Positions 1-10,999 are shown, counted from the first letter of the stretch. The stretch: 64,000 bases of DNA from Arcuatula senhousia (GCA_963971305.1 OZ020311.1:5952001-6016000); one strand, 5' to 3'. A program made the numbers and translations. The notes: generated by a model from the sequence alone, not told the origin.

Positions 1-55
1 AAAATCAAACTGGAAATTATTCTTTATCTTATCTTTCACAAAGAGTTGTATGTGA

Positions 56-218
56 AGTGGCGGATTCAGAAGAGGTCATCGGAGCCAGGCTCCTCCTTTT
101 GGCGGACAAATTTGGTTGGATATTAAGGAAATCATTGAAATTTGACCAGAGTTGCCCCCCCCCCCCCTTAGCAAGTCAGTGTCCTTACCCCATTTTCGAA
201 ATTTCTGGATCCACCATT
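56..218. mobile_element. hAT-like MITE, degenerate copy
   Basis: A short element bounded by imperfect inverted ends: AGTGGCGGATTCAG at the left and CTGGATCCACCATTG at the right. Poly-C/poly-G tracts and an ATTTCTGG/AGAAATTT block lie inside. The same design occurs at 42456, 47793 and inside every array unit. The CAGTGGCGGATCC-type end, and the 8-bp target duplication seen at the 42.5-kb copy, suggest a non-autonomous hAT element. No clean target duplication is visible here. A 122-codon open frame crosses it but is not a gene. Confidence 0.6.
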
Positions 219-353
219 GATGCGTTTGAAGCATACACACCGAGAGTCCTATACCAGTACTTTGCATTGCATGCTTTCGACTTTTTATTTTTGCAATATA
301 ATTGTTATGACTACATCAACATCTACATGTCTTTTTATCTATCAGATCTTGTA

Positions 354-600
354 GATAGGAAGCAGAGGTACCCATGTGCCATTCGAATGTCAAAAGTCCG
401 AAGGGGCAGAAACTATACCATTTAACTCCAACGAGAACAGGACGAAAAAAACATAAAACACAAAAATACAAAAACAACTGAATAGCAATCAACAACGTTA
501 ACTCAAGTCGGAACGAGAGTGAACTGAAGTACCTCGGAAAAGAAAGCAGTTCCTGCTTGCTACTACATACTAAAGTAAGACGAAACAAAACTATATAACA
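354..600 (-). repeat. interspersed repeat family A (minus orientation)
   Basis: Read on the minus strand this matches the family seen at 7370-7460, 7868-8036 and in every array unit. The shared signature is CTTTTGGACTTTTGACATTC followed by GAATACC and a T-rich tract with GAGTTCACT upstream. The 99-codon minus-strand frame here is the repeat's translation and shows no domain. I infer an old dispersed element, perhaps the 3' part of a retroelement. Confidence 0.6.
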
Positions 601-615
601 AACTACCATCTGCAC

Positions 616-1444
616 TCATCTGACAGATTTTATTTGTCTATGAGAATGATCCCTTAATGAGAATATTTGTAATAATAAGCATTTTAAATATTGTAGCCAT
701 AAACCTAAAAATTGCTCTGTTTTCGACTCTTCTGCCTATTTGTTAAATCCCTTGTCTTTTATGTCTGCTGATTTTTCCGAGTCCTTTCGGACTTATAATA
801 TTCTGATGCCTTCCTCTACGCATTACTGGTTCTTTTTAAGTGTTTGGGGTTTTTTTTTGGTGTTTTGTTTTTAGTTGTTTTTCTTTCCACGTGTAAACAG
901 CTAATTTGTCGAATTCTATGTTCTCAAACCTTTGAATATATTTTTAGTTATTTTGGTCTAAAAATAGGTCTTTAAGTTGAAAGTTGTGTTGTCGCAGTAG
1001 CATGTGTTTTCAGCCTGTTGTTTTATTCGTTTTGTCTATTTGTTTTACTTGTTTGTGAGGTCTGGAATCCGTGTTCAGGACTTTAAAATGTGCATGAAAA
1101 CACCCTTAATTAGTTTTTCGTTTCCTTCCTCCGGCTAAAACGTTTTGACAGGGATTCAGCTCATACTAAATTCTCTTAAAAAGGCCACGGATTCATGAAT
1201 TTTGTTTCATGTTTTGCCCTATTTGTTGTATTGTCCTTTTCTTGTTTGTAACCATTGGCCTTTTATTTGGAATAAATTGTGCTAAAATTATGATTTTATT
1301 TGATTTGATTTTAAAGAAATCAGAAATAGAGAACAATTGTTGCTGTCACAGTCTGGATAGCTACCTTGGGCACATTTAGTTTGGTTCATATGATAATTTA
1401 GCAGCTTTATAACTGTAATCGTTCTAATATATCTTTACTCGAGT
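616..1444. other. non-coding, no gene seen
   Basis: AT-rich sequence without a supportable exon. Around 750-900 there is a diverged plus-strand stretch (CCTTTCGGACTTATAATATT...) that looks like a decayed copy of repeat family A. Nothing else was recognised. Confidence 0.5.
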
Positions 1445-2345
1445 TAAAGGCAAGCATGCGTAAGCGAGGGCTTCACTAATAAAATTCAATAAAGCATCGC
1501 CGAAATTAAAACGGTTAAAATCACCATGTTCTTCAATGACACGAATAATATAATTTATTTGATTTTCACCCTGTTCTTGGAGGTATTTGTTAACATGGTA
1601 ATTTGATCGTAAGAAATTATTGAAATAGTAACTAAAGATATTAATACTGAGTTACTTCTTCCAGAGACTCATCACCCAGTTTCCAGTTTGCGTTCTGGTT
1701 TATTCTTTTACCGATTGACATTACCTTAGATTTGCTTGCATTGGAATTGTTCTTCTTTTTAGAGAACTCATAGGAGATATGTTAAAGTATTTGCAACTCT
1801 TTAGGTGATTTAGAAAATAAATAAAACGTCATCAGCAAAGTTCAATTAACGACTTGGGATGCTATCACCACGACGATATTGTTCTCGTTCAAGATCATTC
1901 GTAAGAACAGAAAAAAATCGTAGGGGATAAAATCAACTTTGATTGACCCCACATTCTTGCACGAAAATATTCTCAATATCGCCAATTAGAACATTTCTAT
2001 AGATCTCCTTTATCAAACGCCATGTTTTACCTGTAATCCACTTTCCTTCAAGCCATACTCTGTCGAATGCTTTAACACAGATCTAAAAATGCAATATTAA
2101 GGGGTTTCCTACATAATTTGGCAATTAGGGAGCAAATTCCCTGTAAAGTAAATATGTGGTACTTGATTCTTCTGTCTTTCCTAAAAGCCACTTGGGATTC
2201 ACCTAACACATTAGAACTCTTGAAATGTTCAACGATTTTACTTTCAATCGTTTTTTTGAAAAGAGCTTAAAGACATTCGAGGATAACGTTATTCCTCTAT
2301 AATTATTAAGGTCGTTCACCGAGCCCGATTTATGAAGGGTTGTGT
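1445..2345 (-). pseudogene. decayed non-LTR (LINE) reverse transcriptase
   Basis: On the minus strand, broken by stops and frame changes, the translation keeps reverse-transcriptase landmarks in the right order. At about 2330-2270 there is a segment reading LHKSGSVNDLNNYRGITLSS. Then comes an AFDRVWLEG-like block near 2065-2045, a FADD catalytic box near 1830, and a KSKVMSIGKR-type block near 1710. The order and spacing fit the RT domain of a LINE that encodes its RT on the minus strand. It has no open frame over 60 codons, so it is a dead copy. The clade cannot be told by eye. Confidence 0.75.
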
Positions 2346-2353
2346 AATACGTA

Positions 2354-2564
2354 AGGGTGTCACAGCCGCCTCCCCCGGAATACCGAATACCGTTTAAAAA
2401 ATGACAGAATACCGTTAAAAAGACTGGAATACCAAATACTCACGGCGTAAGCGTACCAAAAGCCTAAAAATTCGGACAATCGCGTACCGCGTACCACACC
2501 TTAGCGTACCGAATACCCTTTAAAAAGCATGGAATACCGCGTACCCAAAGGGCTGTGACACCCT
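2354..2564. mobile_element. 211-bp MITE with 14-bp terminal inverted repeats
   Basis: The ends are perfect inverted repeats: AGGGTGTCACAGCC at 2354-2367 and its complement at 2551-2564. The interior repeats the word GGAATACC/GAATACC and GCGTACC many times, so it may fold. It sits directly beside the start of the LINE relic. No clear target duplication and no coding capacity. Confidence 0.7.
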
Positions 2565-2660
2565 CATACCTGTATGCCATTCGTCGGGATTACCTCTAGG
2601 TCTGTCAGTAGAGTTAACATATCTACCAAGGCTCGTGTAATGGCCTAGCCCCCATAATAC

Positions 2661-2822
2661 TTAATAACAGTTGAACAGTGTACTTTTAAATTGATAGAGG
2701 AGTGAAACAGGGAGATTCGCTGCTATTTAAGTTAATAACAGATGTACAGAAAACGTTAAAATTGATGGAGGAGTGAAACAGGGAGATTCGCTGAGACCTA
2801 CTTTATTTAATGTATATGCATG
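2661..2822 (+). pseudogene. LINE reverse transcriptase fragment with internal 71-bp tandem duplication
   Basis: The plus strand at about 2768-2820 reads GVKQGDSLRPTLFNVY, the conserved RT block that lies just before the catalytic aspartates in LINEs. A diverged copy of the preceding 71 bp lies at 2661-2731, so the GVKQGDSL block is present twice. The orientation is opposite to the relic at 1445-2345, so this is a separate insertion or a rearranged piece. Confidence 0.65.
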
Positions 2823-3606
2823 TAAACAATTATATGTGATCCATTTAGTACTAGTTAAGGTATATATAGTTATACCTATATAGAAACCATTTAATTCCCT
2901 TTTGGCATTGCTTTTCCTTTTCGTTTTTCATTTTCCAATGTCGATAAGAAAATGTTTTGAATATATGTATGAACCCATATGTCTTAACTATATTCATATA
3001 AATTTTGAAAAACGAAAAGGAAAGTCTCTTGTGTTACATGTAGGTCACTTTGTGGGAAACAATGTTTTTCATGAATTTGCCTTAATTGTTGAAGATGAAA
3101 ACAGTTGCTGATAGAGATACAATTGAAATGCTCTTTTTCCAAACAAAAAGTCTTTTCTAAAAATATTTTTTTAGATTTGTATTTACGTACACATTTATGT
3201 CTTAAATTTACTTGGGCCAATGTTAGAGGGTGAGACACTGACTACGTGGAAGGTTGGTGATCACAATATCTTGCAAACACAACTTTTATATAGAAAAAAA
3301 AGCTTGATTAAATGTGATGTTGGTTAATATTTACACACGGCGGTTGAAAAATTATCTATCATGCAAAGACTTCCGAATGTAACTATTAGGTTTAAGACCT
3401 TTTGGCATACATGTACAAAATTAAATTGTAGACCAACTCTTAACAGTTGTCAAGAAAAATTCCTATGGAGTTTTAATTATAAATAAAACTGGTTTATGCA
3501 TATATTCTAATTCTTTATCATTCAATAATTCCGTAACAATCATTCAATCAATCATAGAAGATATCCGTACACACCTAAAGCATTTATAACGATGAAATCA
3601 TGATTT
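2823..3606. other. non-coding; includes probable 3' UTR of the TMEM45-like gene
   Basis: No coding sequence is supportable. The part next to 3606 should be the 3' UTR of the minus-strand gene. On that strand an ATTAAA poly(A)-signal variant occurs at about 3478-3473, some 130 bases past the stop. This is plausible but unproven. Confidence 0.4.
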
Positions 3607-4358
3607 TTACGGTTTATATTGCAGCCAATTTGAGGCTCTATTTCTCTTAAAGAAATATGAAAATGTAAAGTATATTACAGCTGTTAAAACTAGTATAGTC
3701 ACACAATGTAATAGCAGCAGAAGGTAAACCACAAGAAGTCCTTCCTTATTGGTCAAATGTTTCAAATAGTCAGAATTTGTGTTGTATCCGATTTGCAAGT
3801 ACCACGTGCCCTGGAGTATGTATGAGCATGCTCGAAACATAGCGATGTGAATGTTATGTTGACAAAACATCTCTAAGACGACTGCACAAAAACTTGCAAG
3901 AAGAATACACAGAAGAAATAGGTATGACAGAGCAAACAGTCCGTCTATTGTTGAACATGTATGACAATAAAAGTAAAATCCTGTCCATAGAATCTGAACA
4001 TGTAAGGCTAAACTTAAACCCAGATAATCCACATTTTTCGGACAAACTCTGAAAAACACTAACAAGTCAATTATACCAGAGAAAAAATAGAAAAAGTATA
4101 CGCTTGTATTTTCAGTGCTGTCACTTTCTACATACATTGCGAATATCGAGAGAAAAATCTTATAAACGGCGTCTACCGGAAATTGTTCGACTGTGAATGA
4201 TGCCGAGGAAACGAACACTATATTGCTCCTTTTAGCGTTGAAATGGCGCTGAAGTAAGCACAGAGACCACCATAGTCCAGCTACAATAAGTAAACCGCCG
4301 ATGACGTCATGGCCTCTGGAATCGCTCTGATCGATTAAAACGCCCTCACAGGAAGTAT
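3607..4358 (-). CDS. TMEM45: TMEM45-like exon 2 (terminal coding exon)
   Basis: 752 bp that start in phase 1 after TTTTGCTTCAG and run to a TAA-type stop. It encodes residues 23-272, that is the entire DUF716 domain. An open frame scan that allows GTG would begin at 4218. The conserved GHD and GLWW motifs upstream of that point, in the same frame, show the exon really extends to 4358. Confidence 0.85.
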
Positions 4359-5962
4359 CTGAAGCAAAATCATGAAGAATTAGAAAATTTTACTTTTTCA
4401 CAATGCTCAAGGTTGTTGAATACCACAAAAGTCTAAGTAAAGAGTGTTTTAAATCACTTCAGTAAGTTTACCAGAAGGAAACACTTTTTACACGAATATT
4501 CATCTTTGTTGATGGTGTCAGTATAGTTTTGTAATAGTGTGCTTAATATTTCTCTTTTGATAATTTTTTCCTGTGGGTTTTCTACGATTTCGGTTTTCGT
4601 GATGTATGTGTCTTTTGTGTGTTTCTATTTTTCTTTGTTTTTGTTTCAGAGCACCTAGTTTGTACTTTATTTCTCTAACTTAAATCGAATGCTAATGAAG
4701 AATTCCTGTGCCTGCTGTTTTCCGGAGCACCTGGGTCGAATTGTGACGACTTTAGTTCGAGTATATTTGCTTTTTGAATGTTTTCGTGTTGTGTGTTTCT
4801 TTGTGTTGCTGTCGGTTTATTGACCGATTTAGTCTTTGTGCTATTTCGGATTCCCTATTTGTACCTCTTTGCTCCTTTGTCATATGTATGAGAGTGAAAG
4901 GAATATCACATCCTGAATTTTATGGTAATGTTTTTTTATAAAGCTCACAAGTTAAAAAACAATCCATTGGAAATGAAAAAATGGCTTCAAAATTTATCAA
5001 ACAAGGGATACTAATGGAATAATTTCGTAAAATCTTTGAATTTAGTGTTTTTGGCACAAATATTGATAACTAAATACTTTAAAACTTCCATAAGCTTTTT
5101 TACTTATTGTCATTTTTAAGCATTAAATCGATCATGCATGTCGGTAATCCACCAAATCATTATTGTTTGAAGTGTTATGTTGGATTTAAAATCGATAGGT
5201 TTGATTTTTTTACATCGGTCGATTGATGATTCTCAGCTAGCTGTCAGTACCAGCGAGTGTTCTATAGAGATTTCCTTTACCGTCCTTTCTTTTGCTCTTT
5301 TAATAAAATTGTTGTCTTTTGTCTAAGGTTCTCTCTAGTGGAATTGAACTTTGATCGATTTGGTTTTTATTGTGTGTTTAGTTTTTGTGCATAGTCTAGG
5401 AGGGGGAAGGTTGGGCCCAAAAAACTGGTTTAACCCCGTCACATATTGTATGTGCTTGTCCTATGCCAGAACGTTTGTTTGTACTTGTCTTTTTAGTGTT
5501 TTATATACCTTGTTTAAGAAGGGGGTCTGGTCTATCTGTGACAATTTCAGGACTGGATTTGAATCATATGCCTTTTATTTAGACCATGGGCCATTTGCAG
5601 AACCGCTAGCAGCGCCTACGGGTCTCGTTGAAGGCTGCTGGCAGTTGTCTATTGTGTTTTTCTGAATTACGGCTTGATTGTGGACTGTGTCGCGTACACT
5701 TATTCCACATCTAATTATTTTCTATTACCGCAACAATGAGCTGGAAATGATGTAAAGATTGATTTTAAGCATCATCTAATGATGTAAAGGTTAATTGACC
5801 ATTCATAAAATATAAATCTTAAAACAATGTTACTGTCAAAAATTGAATCATTTTACAAGTCCATGTACCATACCTTTAATTAATTGTAAACTTACTCTTT
5901 AGGAAAATGAGGAAAGTAGTACAATAGAAGAGTAGACATCCAACTTTAAGCGATGTATCCAT
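3607..5962 (-). CDS. TMEM45: TMEM45B-like protein (DUF716), complete, two coding exons
   Basis: A seven-pass membrane protein of the TMEM45/DUF716 family; the molecular role of the family is not settled. Joining exon 1 (5962-5896) to exon 2 (4358-3607) gives 272 residues, close to the vertebrate proteins at about 275. The splice is clean: donor A|GTAAGT, acceptor GCTTCAG|AT, phase 1. Seen in the product: GHD then a GLWW-containing first helix (residues 39-62), a YFFSGIIDLL helix, ALHVQILWTGFYFYCHT, a long helix ending AVVLEMF, the family hallmark ILQGTWYLQIGY near 203-214, and a final helix before a short basic tail. Residues 1-22 form a hydrophobic leader before the family's usual start, which could be a signal peptide. 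The start ATG was chosen because it is the only one giving this exon and it follows a strong acceptor-like tract (a 5' UTR intron). The 1,537-bp intron holds repeats. Confidence 0.85.
4440..4900. repeat. diverged interspersed repeat in the TMEM45 intron
   Basis: T-rich plus-strand sequence with GAGCACCT words and a TGTGTTTCTTTGTGTTGC tract that resembles the T-rich 5' half of repeat family A, strongly diverged. Boundaries are uncertain. No coding potential. Confidence 0.35.
5390..5745 (+). repeat. SINE-like interspersed repeat B, longest copy
   Basis: This copy begins near GGAGGGGGAAGGTTGGGCCC and ends with GCGTACACTTATTCCACATC. The 3' part (TTTAGACCATGGGCCA, GAAGGCTGCTGGC, the GCGTACACTTATTCCAC block) recurs at 44401-44485, at 53076-53222, and in reverse in each array unit. 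The layout (GGGGGAAGGTTGG start, TTGTCTATTGTGTTTTTC middle) resembles, from memory, a very common mussel repeat. It lies in the TMEM45 intron. The 104-codon frame across it is not a gene. Confidence 0.6.
5896..5962 (-). CDS. TMEM45: TMEM45-like exon 1 (start codon)
   Basis: 67 bp: ATG followed by 21 codons and one base, ending at a consensus donor GTAAGT. The encoded leader has the stretch CLLFYCTTFLIFL, hydrophobic enough for a signal peptide or an extra membrane anchor. The ATG lies four bases after a polypyrimidine-rich acceptor (T-run then AAG|GACG), so transcription probably starts in a separate upstream exon. Confidence 0.75.
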
Positions 5963-6025
5963 CGTCCTTAAAAAAAAAAGAAAGAAAGACACAATTAACA
6001 ATTACATTATTCCAATATGTATATC

Positions 6026-6147
6026 ATATGGCTTTTTCATATCATATCTCGTATCTTCCCGAGACGCCAATATCATCCCGAGAGCTATAGCTCGAGTGTA
6101 TGATATGGATCGAAGGAGATATGGGGTATGATATGAAAAAGCCATAT
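6026..6147. mobile_element. 122-bp MITE, 21-bp inverted ends
   Basis: ATATGGCTTTTTCATATCAT plus one A at the left is matched by its exact complement at 6127-6147. The interior carries the palindromic stretch GAGCTATAGCTC. It could fold into one long hairpin. No coding capacity. Confidence 0.7.
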
Positions 6148-7145
6148 TATATTTTGTTTATCATATATTTTAAGAAATTCAATACAAAATAAGTATATAA
6201 TATCAAAATATAACTAATGATGATGAAACTATTAATGTTGTTTATTATTAATGCACTCAAAATTTCATAAAAAAATGTCTCCCCTTTCCTTCTGATGACA
6301 AGTTTACAAAATATAATTCGAAATACAGTTTAATTTCTATTTTATTGTATATCGCTGTATTGAAAGAATGGGGTTCATTTTTACCTACTTCCAGGCATGC
6401 ATCCAGAGCTATTTTATGGCATTTCCGTAATATATCCAAAATTTGAAAATTACAATAATGCCTCGCTAATACTCGTGTCACATGCATATGCAACTCGGAA
6501 AATCTTTTCTGAGAACGCTATTTAATGATCAAATCAGGATGGAAATTCTAGCAATGTCAATACAAAATGCCTCAACAAATAAGGCATCATTTACAAAAAA
6601 AAAAGATGATAGAGACTTTAATTGACAGTGTTAAAGAAGCTAATTAAAAGCAGTACCAAGTGGGAAACAGAGAACATTGCTAAAGCAGTTTTAAATAGTG
6701 AAAATAGTGAAATTAAAAGTTATGTCAGTAGAAACTAGCTGAAAGGTCACCAAATGCCACTCTTAAAGTTTATGTTGTTCTGATGTATGAATGTAGCGTG
6801 TGATTGGTTGTGAGTAAATTATCAGTGAGAAGAGGGCAAGGACTCAGGTGGTCTTCATTGTAATTGTCAAACCAAGATGCAAATGTCGAAAGATGAAAGT
6901 GTTCTGCAATTCAAGATGTCATATGTTAGATAAACATGCAGCAATAAGTAACTAGGTTTATATTATTCAAATATTAAAAATTGTGCAAGTAATATGCAAG
7001 TAAAAAGGTCATTTGGTGAACATTTAAAACAAGAAGTAACTTAAATCATCTTTAATATGTAAATGCTATTTAAGTCTTAATGAATAGTAAATAAAAAAAA
7101 TATTTTTTTGGGGTCATTTTCTTTCTTTTTTTGCTATATTGAAAT

Positions 7146-7312
7146 TTTGTACAAGTTAAACACGATTTCAAGCCTTATCTTGTACAAGTTATAATGTGTA
7201 CAGGCAAAAATTTTACAAGTAATAACTTAATTGTATTTTTGGGTCGTACAAGTTATAACATGTACAAATATTTTGTACAGGTTATAACTTGTACAAAATT
7301 ACAACTTGTACA
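7146..7312. mobile_element. small inverted-repeat element rich in ACTTGTACAA
   Basis: TTGTACAAGTTATAA at 7180-7194 is perfectly complementary to 7282-7296. Further TTGTACA/TGTACAA words lie at both ends, so the region folds back on itself. It is probably a MITE, with edges only approximate. Confidence 0.55.
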
Positions 7313-7369
7313 CAACATATATATGAAAACAACAAATAACTCAGTTGTTTCTGATGGTTTTTTTATGTT

Positions 7370-7460
7370 TTGTTTTTTTTTTTCTTTTTTTCGTTCGTGT
7401 TTTCTGATTTTGTCATTGCTCTTTTGGACTTTTGACATTCGAATACCACACTAATGCCCC
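7370..7460 (+). repeat. interspersed repeat family A, 3' fragment
   Basis: A T-rich run followed by CTCTTTTGGACTTTTGACAT and TCGAATACCACAC, the signature of family A in the plus orientation. A truncated copy, abutting the small inverted-repeat element. Confidence 0.55.
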
Positions 7461-7867
7461 TTCGCTTCTGCACCTATTGAAAGAAACCACACATCTACCA
7501 GAAACACATCCATCGTTTGCTGCTGAGAGCAAAAATGCGTTTTCTAGATTCGCATCCAAAGCTTATAAGGCATTCATTTGCAAAAGTCCTGTATTGACGT
7601 CAACTGTGATTGAGATATTTTATTTATAATCCTTTGTAATGTAGTTTCCCTCAAATCATTCTTATGTGGGAAACATATATCTTGGAAAGGGTCATTAAAA
7701 ATAAAAGGCCTTTAAAGTATCATAAAACATCTATAGTCATAAAAGAAATTGACCTTGATGAATGCAGGAACAATAAATATCTAGAATGAATTTCAATCCT
7801 GGCTATTCCGACATTTTAAGAAGCAATATTTGGCACAACTGAGGTTTGATACTTAGAATATTTAAGA

Positions 7868-8036
7868 GCACCTGAGTTCACTCTCGTTTCGACTGGAGTG
7901 ATTTTCAGTTATTTTTGTGTTTCCGTGTTTTACATGTTGTCTGTTTTTGTCCTGTTCTTGATAGTGTTTCTGGTTTTGTCTTTGCCCTTTCGGACTTTTG
8001 ACATTCGGATACCCCATTGGTTCTTCTGTTTCTTTA
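7868..8036 (+). repeat. interspersed repeat family A
   Basis: It starts GAGCACCTGAGTTCACTCTC and ends with CCCTTTCGGACTTTTGACAT plus the CGGATACCCC block. This is one of the cleaner copies and shows that the family's left part is the GAGTTCACT...TTTTCAGTT segment. The same segment is embedded in each array unit. Confidence 0.6.
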
Positions 8037-9620
8037 AGCCCCGGTGACGTGTCTATTAATCCGCGCTTAATATACAAGATATATAGCCAACATTAAGGAA
8101 TCGTATACACTGTCACTATAAGGTGTATCTATATTTTGACAAGTCAGTTTCAAACATCTCTCATTCACTATTGCTCCTTAACCTTTCATTACTCTGGAAC
8201 TATCTTATGGAATACTCTTCCTCATTACACTTTAAAAATGATATTCATTGTGTTGATATTTGAAATTCTTGTGATTGCAATAAGAAAATAATGTTTCAAA
8301 TGAATTTTTTATTTCGTATATTATGTTCACTATACAGGTGTGTACACTAGTAGCAACATCTGAATAAAAAAAACAACTTAAAATCGAATCGTTCTGAAAA
8401 AGTTCAAATGCATAATTTTTTTTGCATTCGAATAACAAACCTTTACATAATAGTTCACATTACATCACCCCTAACAACTTCCGCGTTGAATATTCTATAA
8501 TCTGATTCGACAGTTCAATAGTACCCGGGAATATTGATTCGATATCTCATTTCTAAGAAACAAATTTCAATAATCTTTGACACATATTTTAACGATGTTG
8601 GCATTTACAAACACCAAAAGATCAAATGAGGTTGATATCAGTTCCCATTAATCTCGAACAGTTACATAATTTGTATGATCAAATCAGATAACTTCTTGAA
8701 TGTTTTCATTCAATGAAACCCGGGTACATTAATTTATGTTATTGAATTTTGAACATAACGGAAAAACAGAAACAAAATGTGTCATTTCTACATCTGGGTG
8801 CTTACCTGCAACATTCAGGATGTTTGTTTATCCTGGATTACAGCATGTTTCTTCTCCTTTCCTTCAGGTAATGTTGCATTGTTTTCATAGCTGAGTGCAT
8901 GGTTGCACATGCATAAAGAATGATTGGAACAGACAGGTAACGGGTAGATAATTATAAAAAAGCAATTTAAATATTTAAAACTTACGCGTTGACTTCCGAT
9001 CATTCAGACTGCATTTGGATCTTTGGCGTTACGGGTTCACGGTCGGGTACTATGCTTATCAAATAAAACTATTTCTACCTTTTATACTCGCAATATGATT
9101 TATTAATTTTTCAAAAAAGGACTTGATTTATATGGGAAATTGATTTGTAAGTGTTTGTTTTAAGTGTTAAAGGATATGCAATACAATCAGAAAAAAAAAA
9201 TAGGGACCGACCATTTAGCTTGAAAGAGGTGACCTTTGTTTTTTCATAAAATATATTTCATGATTCGATTCTTGGTGAGAAAAAAAAATCTGGCATCAAT
9301 TAATAAAAAAAAGATTGTGGAGATTCATTTCTGTCGTATAAAATAATGTTTATAATGGGGAAAATTCTACATGACATGTTTAAAGAATAGATATTTTCTC
9401 CGCGCTCTTTTAACCAGACCAAAACACCGAGACCCGGTCCGTCCCTAATTGTCTCGGGAATCAGGAATTGATGCTTTTCGCACAATATCTTTTATGACTC
9501 ATGACCGTGTTTTATCTTAAGATCCCGCTAAGATAGCATTGGGAGACGGAGAATCGGCCCACATGAAACCTGGTGAAGGTACCAGTCTTGTAAAAGATTT
9601 TTACTTCCTGGGTGCACGTC
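8037..9620. other. non-coding, with one candidate 5' UTR exon end
   Basis: No coding exon is supportable. On the minus strand a near-consensus donor (GTTGCAG|GTAAGC, exon side ending at 8806) fits a non-coding first exon of the TMEM45-like gene, whose ATG exon is preceded by an acceptor at 5967-5968. The segment 9500-9620 is the unique left flank of the tandem array. Confidence 0.35.
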
Positions 9621-10040
9621 AAAACATGGACACCAATAATATAGTTCCTATTTTTCTCTTTTTTTCTCCGCACCCCATATTTGAAAAAGTACAATTTTTG
9701 ACATTGATTTTTAAAGATATATAATTATTTTACTTGAAAAAAAAAATTGGTAGCATTTGAGAAAAGGGAAAATGTAGGGATATGCTGTTTACTATGGGTG
9801 GTGCGGCTAAGGATAAACAGTGAAATGAAAGTGGAAAACATGCGACTTTCACTTTGAGGTTAGTTATCTTGAAAAACTTCGTGGCCTCATACGGTTTTTT
9901 TGGCATGAAATGATTTTTTCATCTTTCCTAAAGTACAGCATATGCTTGAAACTTTGATTGAATCATTTTTAGAATTTTTAGAATTTTTTATTCCAACCCT
10001 GTTTAACATTATTGTCAATGGAAAATCTTTTACAAGACTG
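9583..10040. repeat. 19-bp inverted repeat across the left array boundary
   Basis: CAGTCTTGTAAAAGATTTT at 9583-9601 lies in the unique left flank. Its exact complement is at 10022-10040 inside unit 1, and therefore in every unit. The arms are 420 bp apart. Confidence 0.8.
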
Positions 10041-10658
10041 AGACCTGAAATCCATATCTTCTTTTATAAAAGCAATGGTAAAGGGGTGACGTTATAAAAC
10101 CTGGTGCTACCCACAATTTAGTTTGCCACGTGTGTGGTTAAGACCACAGTTGACGAGGGTATGGTGTTATAAAATATTTTCTTTTTCTTATGATCTGTTC
10201 CAAGTCACTCTATTCAATTCTCCAATGTGTCTTTGCCACGTTTTGTCGATTTTTTTTTCTTGGACATTTGAGATTGATCATCTTAATTCGGTATGTTTTT
10301 ATTTCTAATTATTTCCAGAATTTATTATGCCATGATATCAAGAGAACGCTAACTAAAATGGCAACAACTTCTATAAAAGGTCAACTTTAATGCATTGTAC
10401 AGATAGCTTTTATGAACTAAACAAGCAACAATCTTTCTGTAAAGGTTTCATTTTATTGGACAAAAATATTACTTTAAAAAAATGCACCAATAGAAGTGGT
10501 TTTCTGCAAGCTTACAATCAATGGAAACTTCCGTGTAGAGGGAAATACACAAGACAGTTTTTCTTTGCATTTATTAGTTTTATCCATAATTATGAGAAAA
10601 CCCCGGGAGAAAACCCCTCCCTTTCACTTGCAAACAAATAGGTTCTCCATCTCACATG

Positions 10659-10999
10659 TCCCCTGGATCTTGAGATAAAAGACAGGTCAGATTCTGAGAT
10701 AAAGGAAAGTACGGGTTCTAGAAGGTCAATCTGATCCATATTTAGATCTACATCTCGAAATACACACTCTAGGAAGACTTTTAACAAAACTCACGACAAA
10801 CTTTCCATTCTTGTGTCACAGCTCCAGTTTATGGAAATTACAAATCACAACCGATTTGTCTTACCAGAACTTGTGCATGTTGTGCTATATGTATTGATTT
10901 CTTTCGTAGAACGTCGACTTGGACACGCAAATTGTTAACACAGGGTAACAAATATGGGATGTCTATCTCTCATATCAGTTTAGATGTTAGTTTGTCATC
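10659..10999 (+). pseudogene. relic of a reverse-transcriptase ORF tail (in every unit)
   Basis: Across several frames the plus strand gives LDLEIKDRSDSEIK, then RLLTK with CDK/HDK, then a VLPELVHVVLYV-like stretch, then RRLGHANC/TRKLLTQG and KYGMSISHISLDV. In this order they resemble the segment that follows the catalytic core in a widespread animal RT-encoding ORF (blocks of the type ELEIKD, RLLTKLYDK, RKLLNQG). That assignment is from memory of the family and needs a search. Stops and frameshifts show it is dead. The same relic recurs in all units, and twice in units 3, 4 and 9. Confidence 0.5.

Noticed and set aside
57..425. 122-codon plus-strand open frame
   Set aside because: It runs through a hAT-like MITE with a C-run and into repeat A in reverse. 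There is no protein domain.
5351..5665. 104-codon frame as a small secreted protein
   Set aside because: It coincides with SINE-like repeat B, whose other copies do not preserve the frame.
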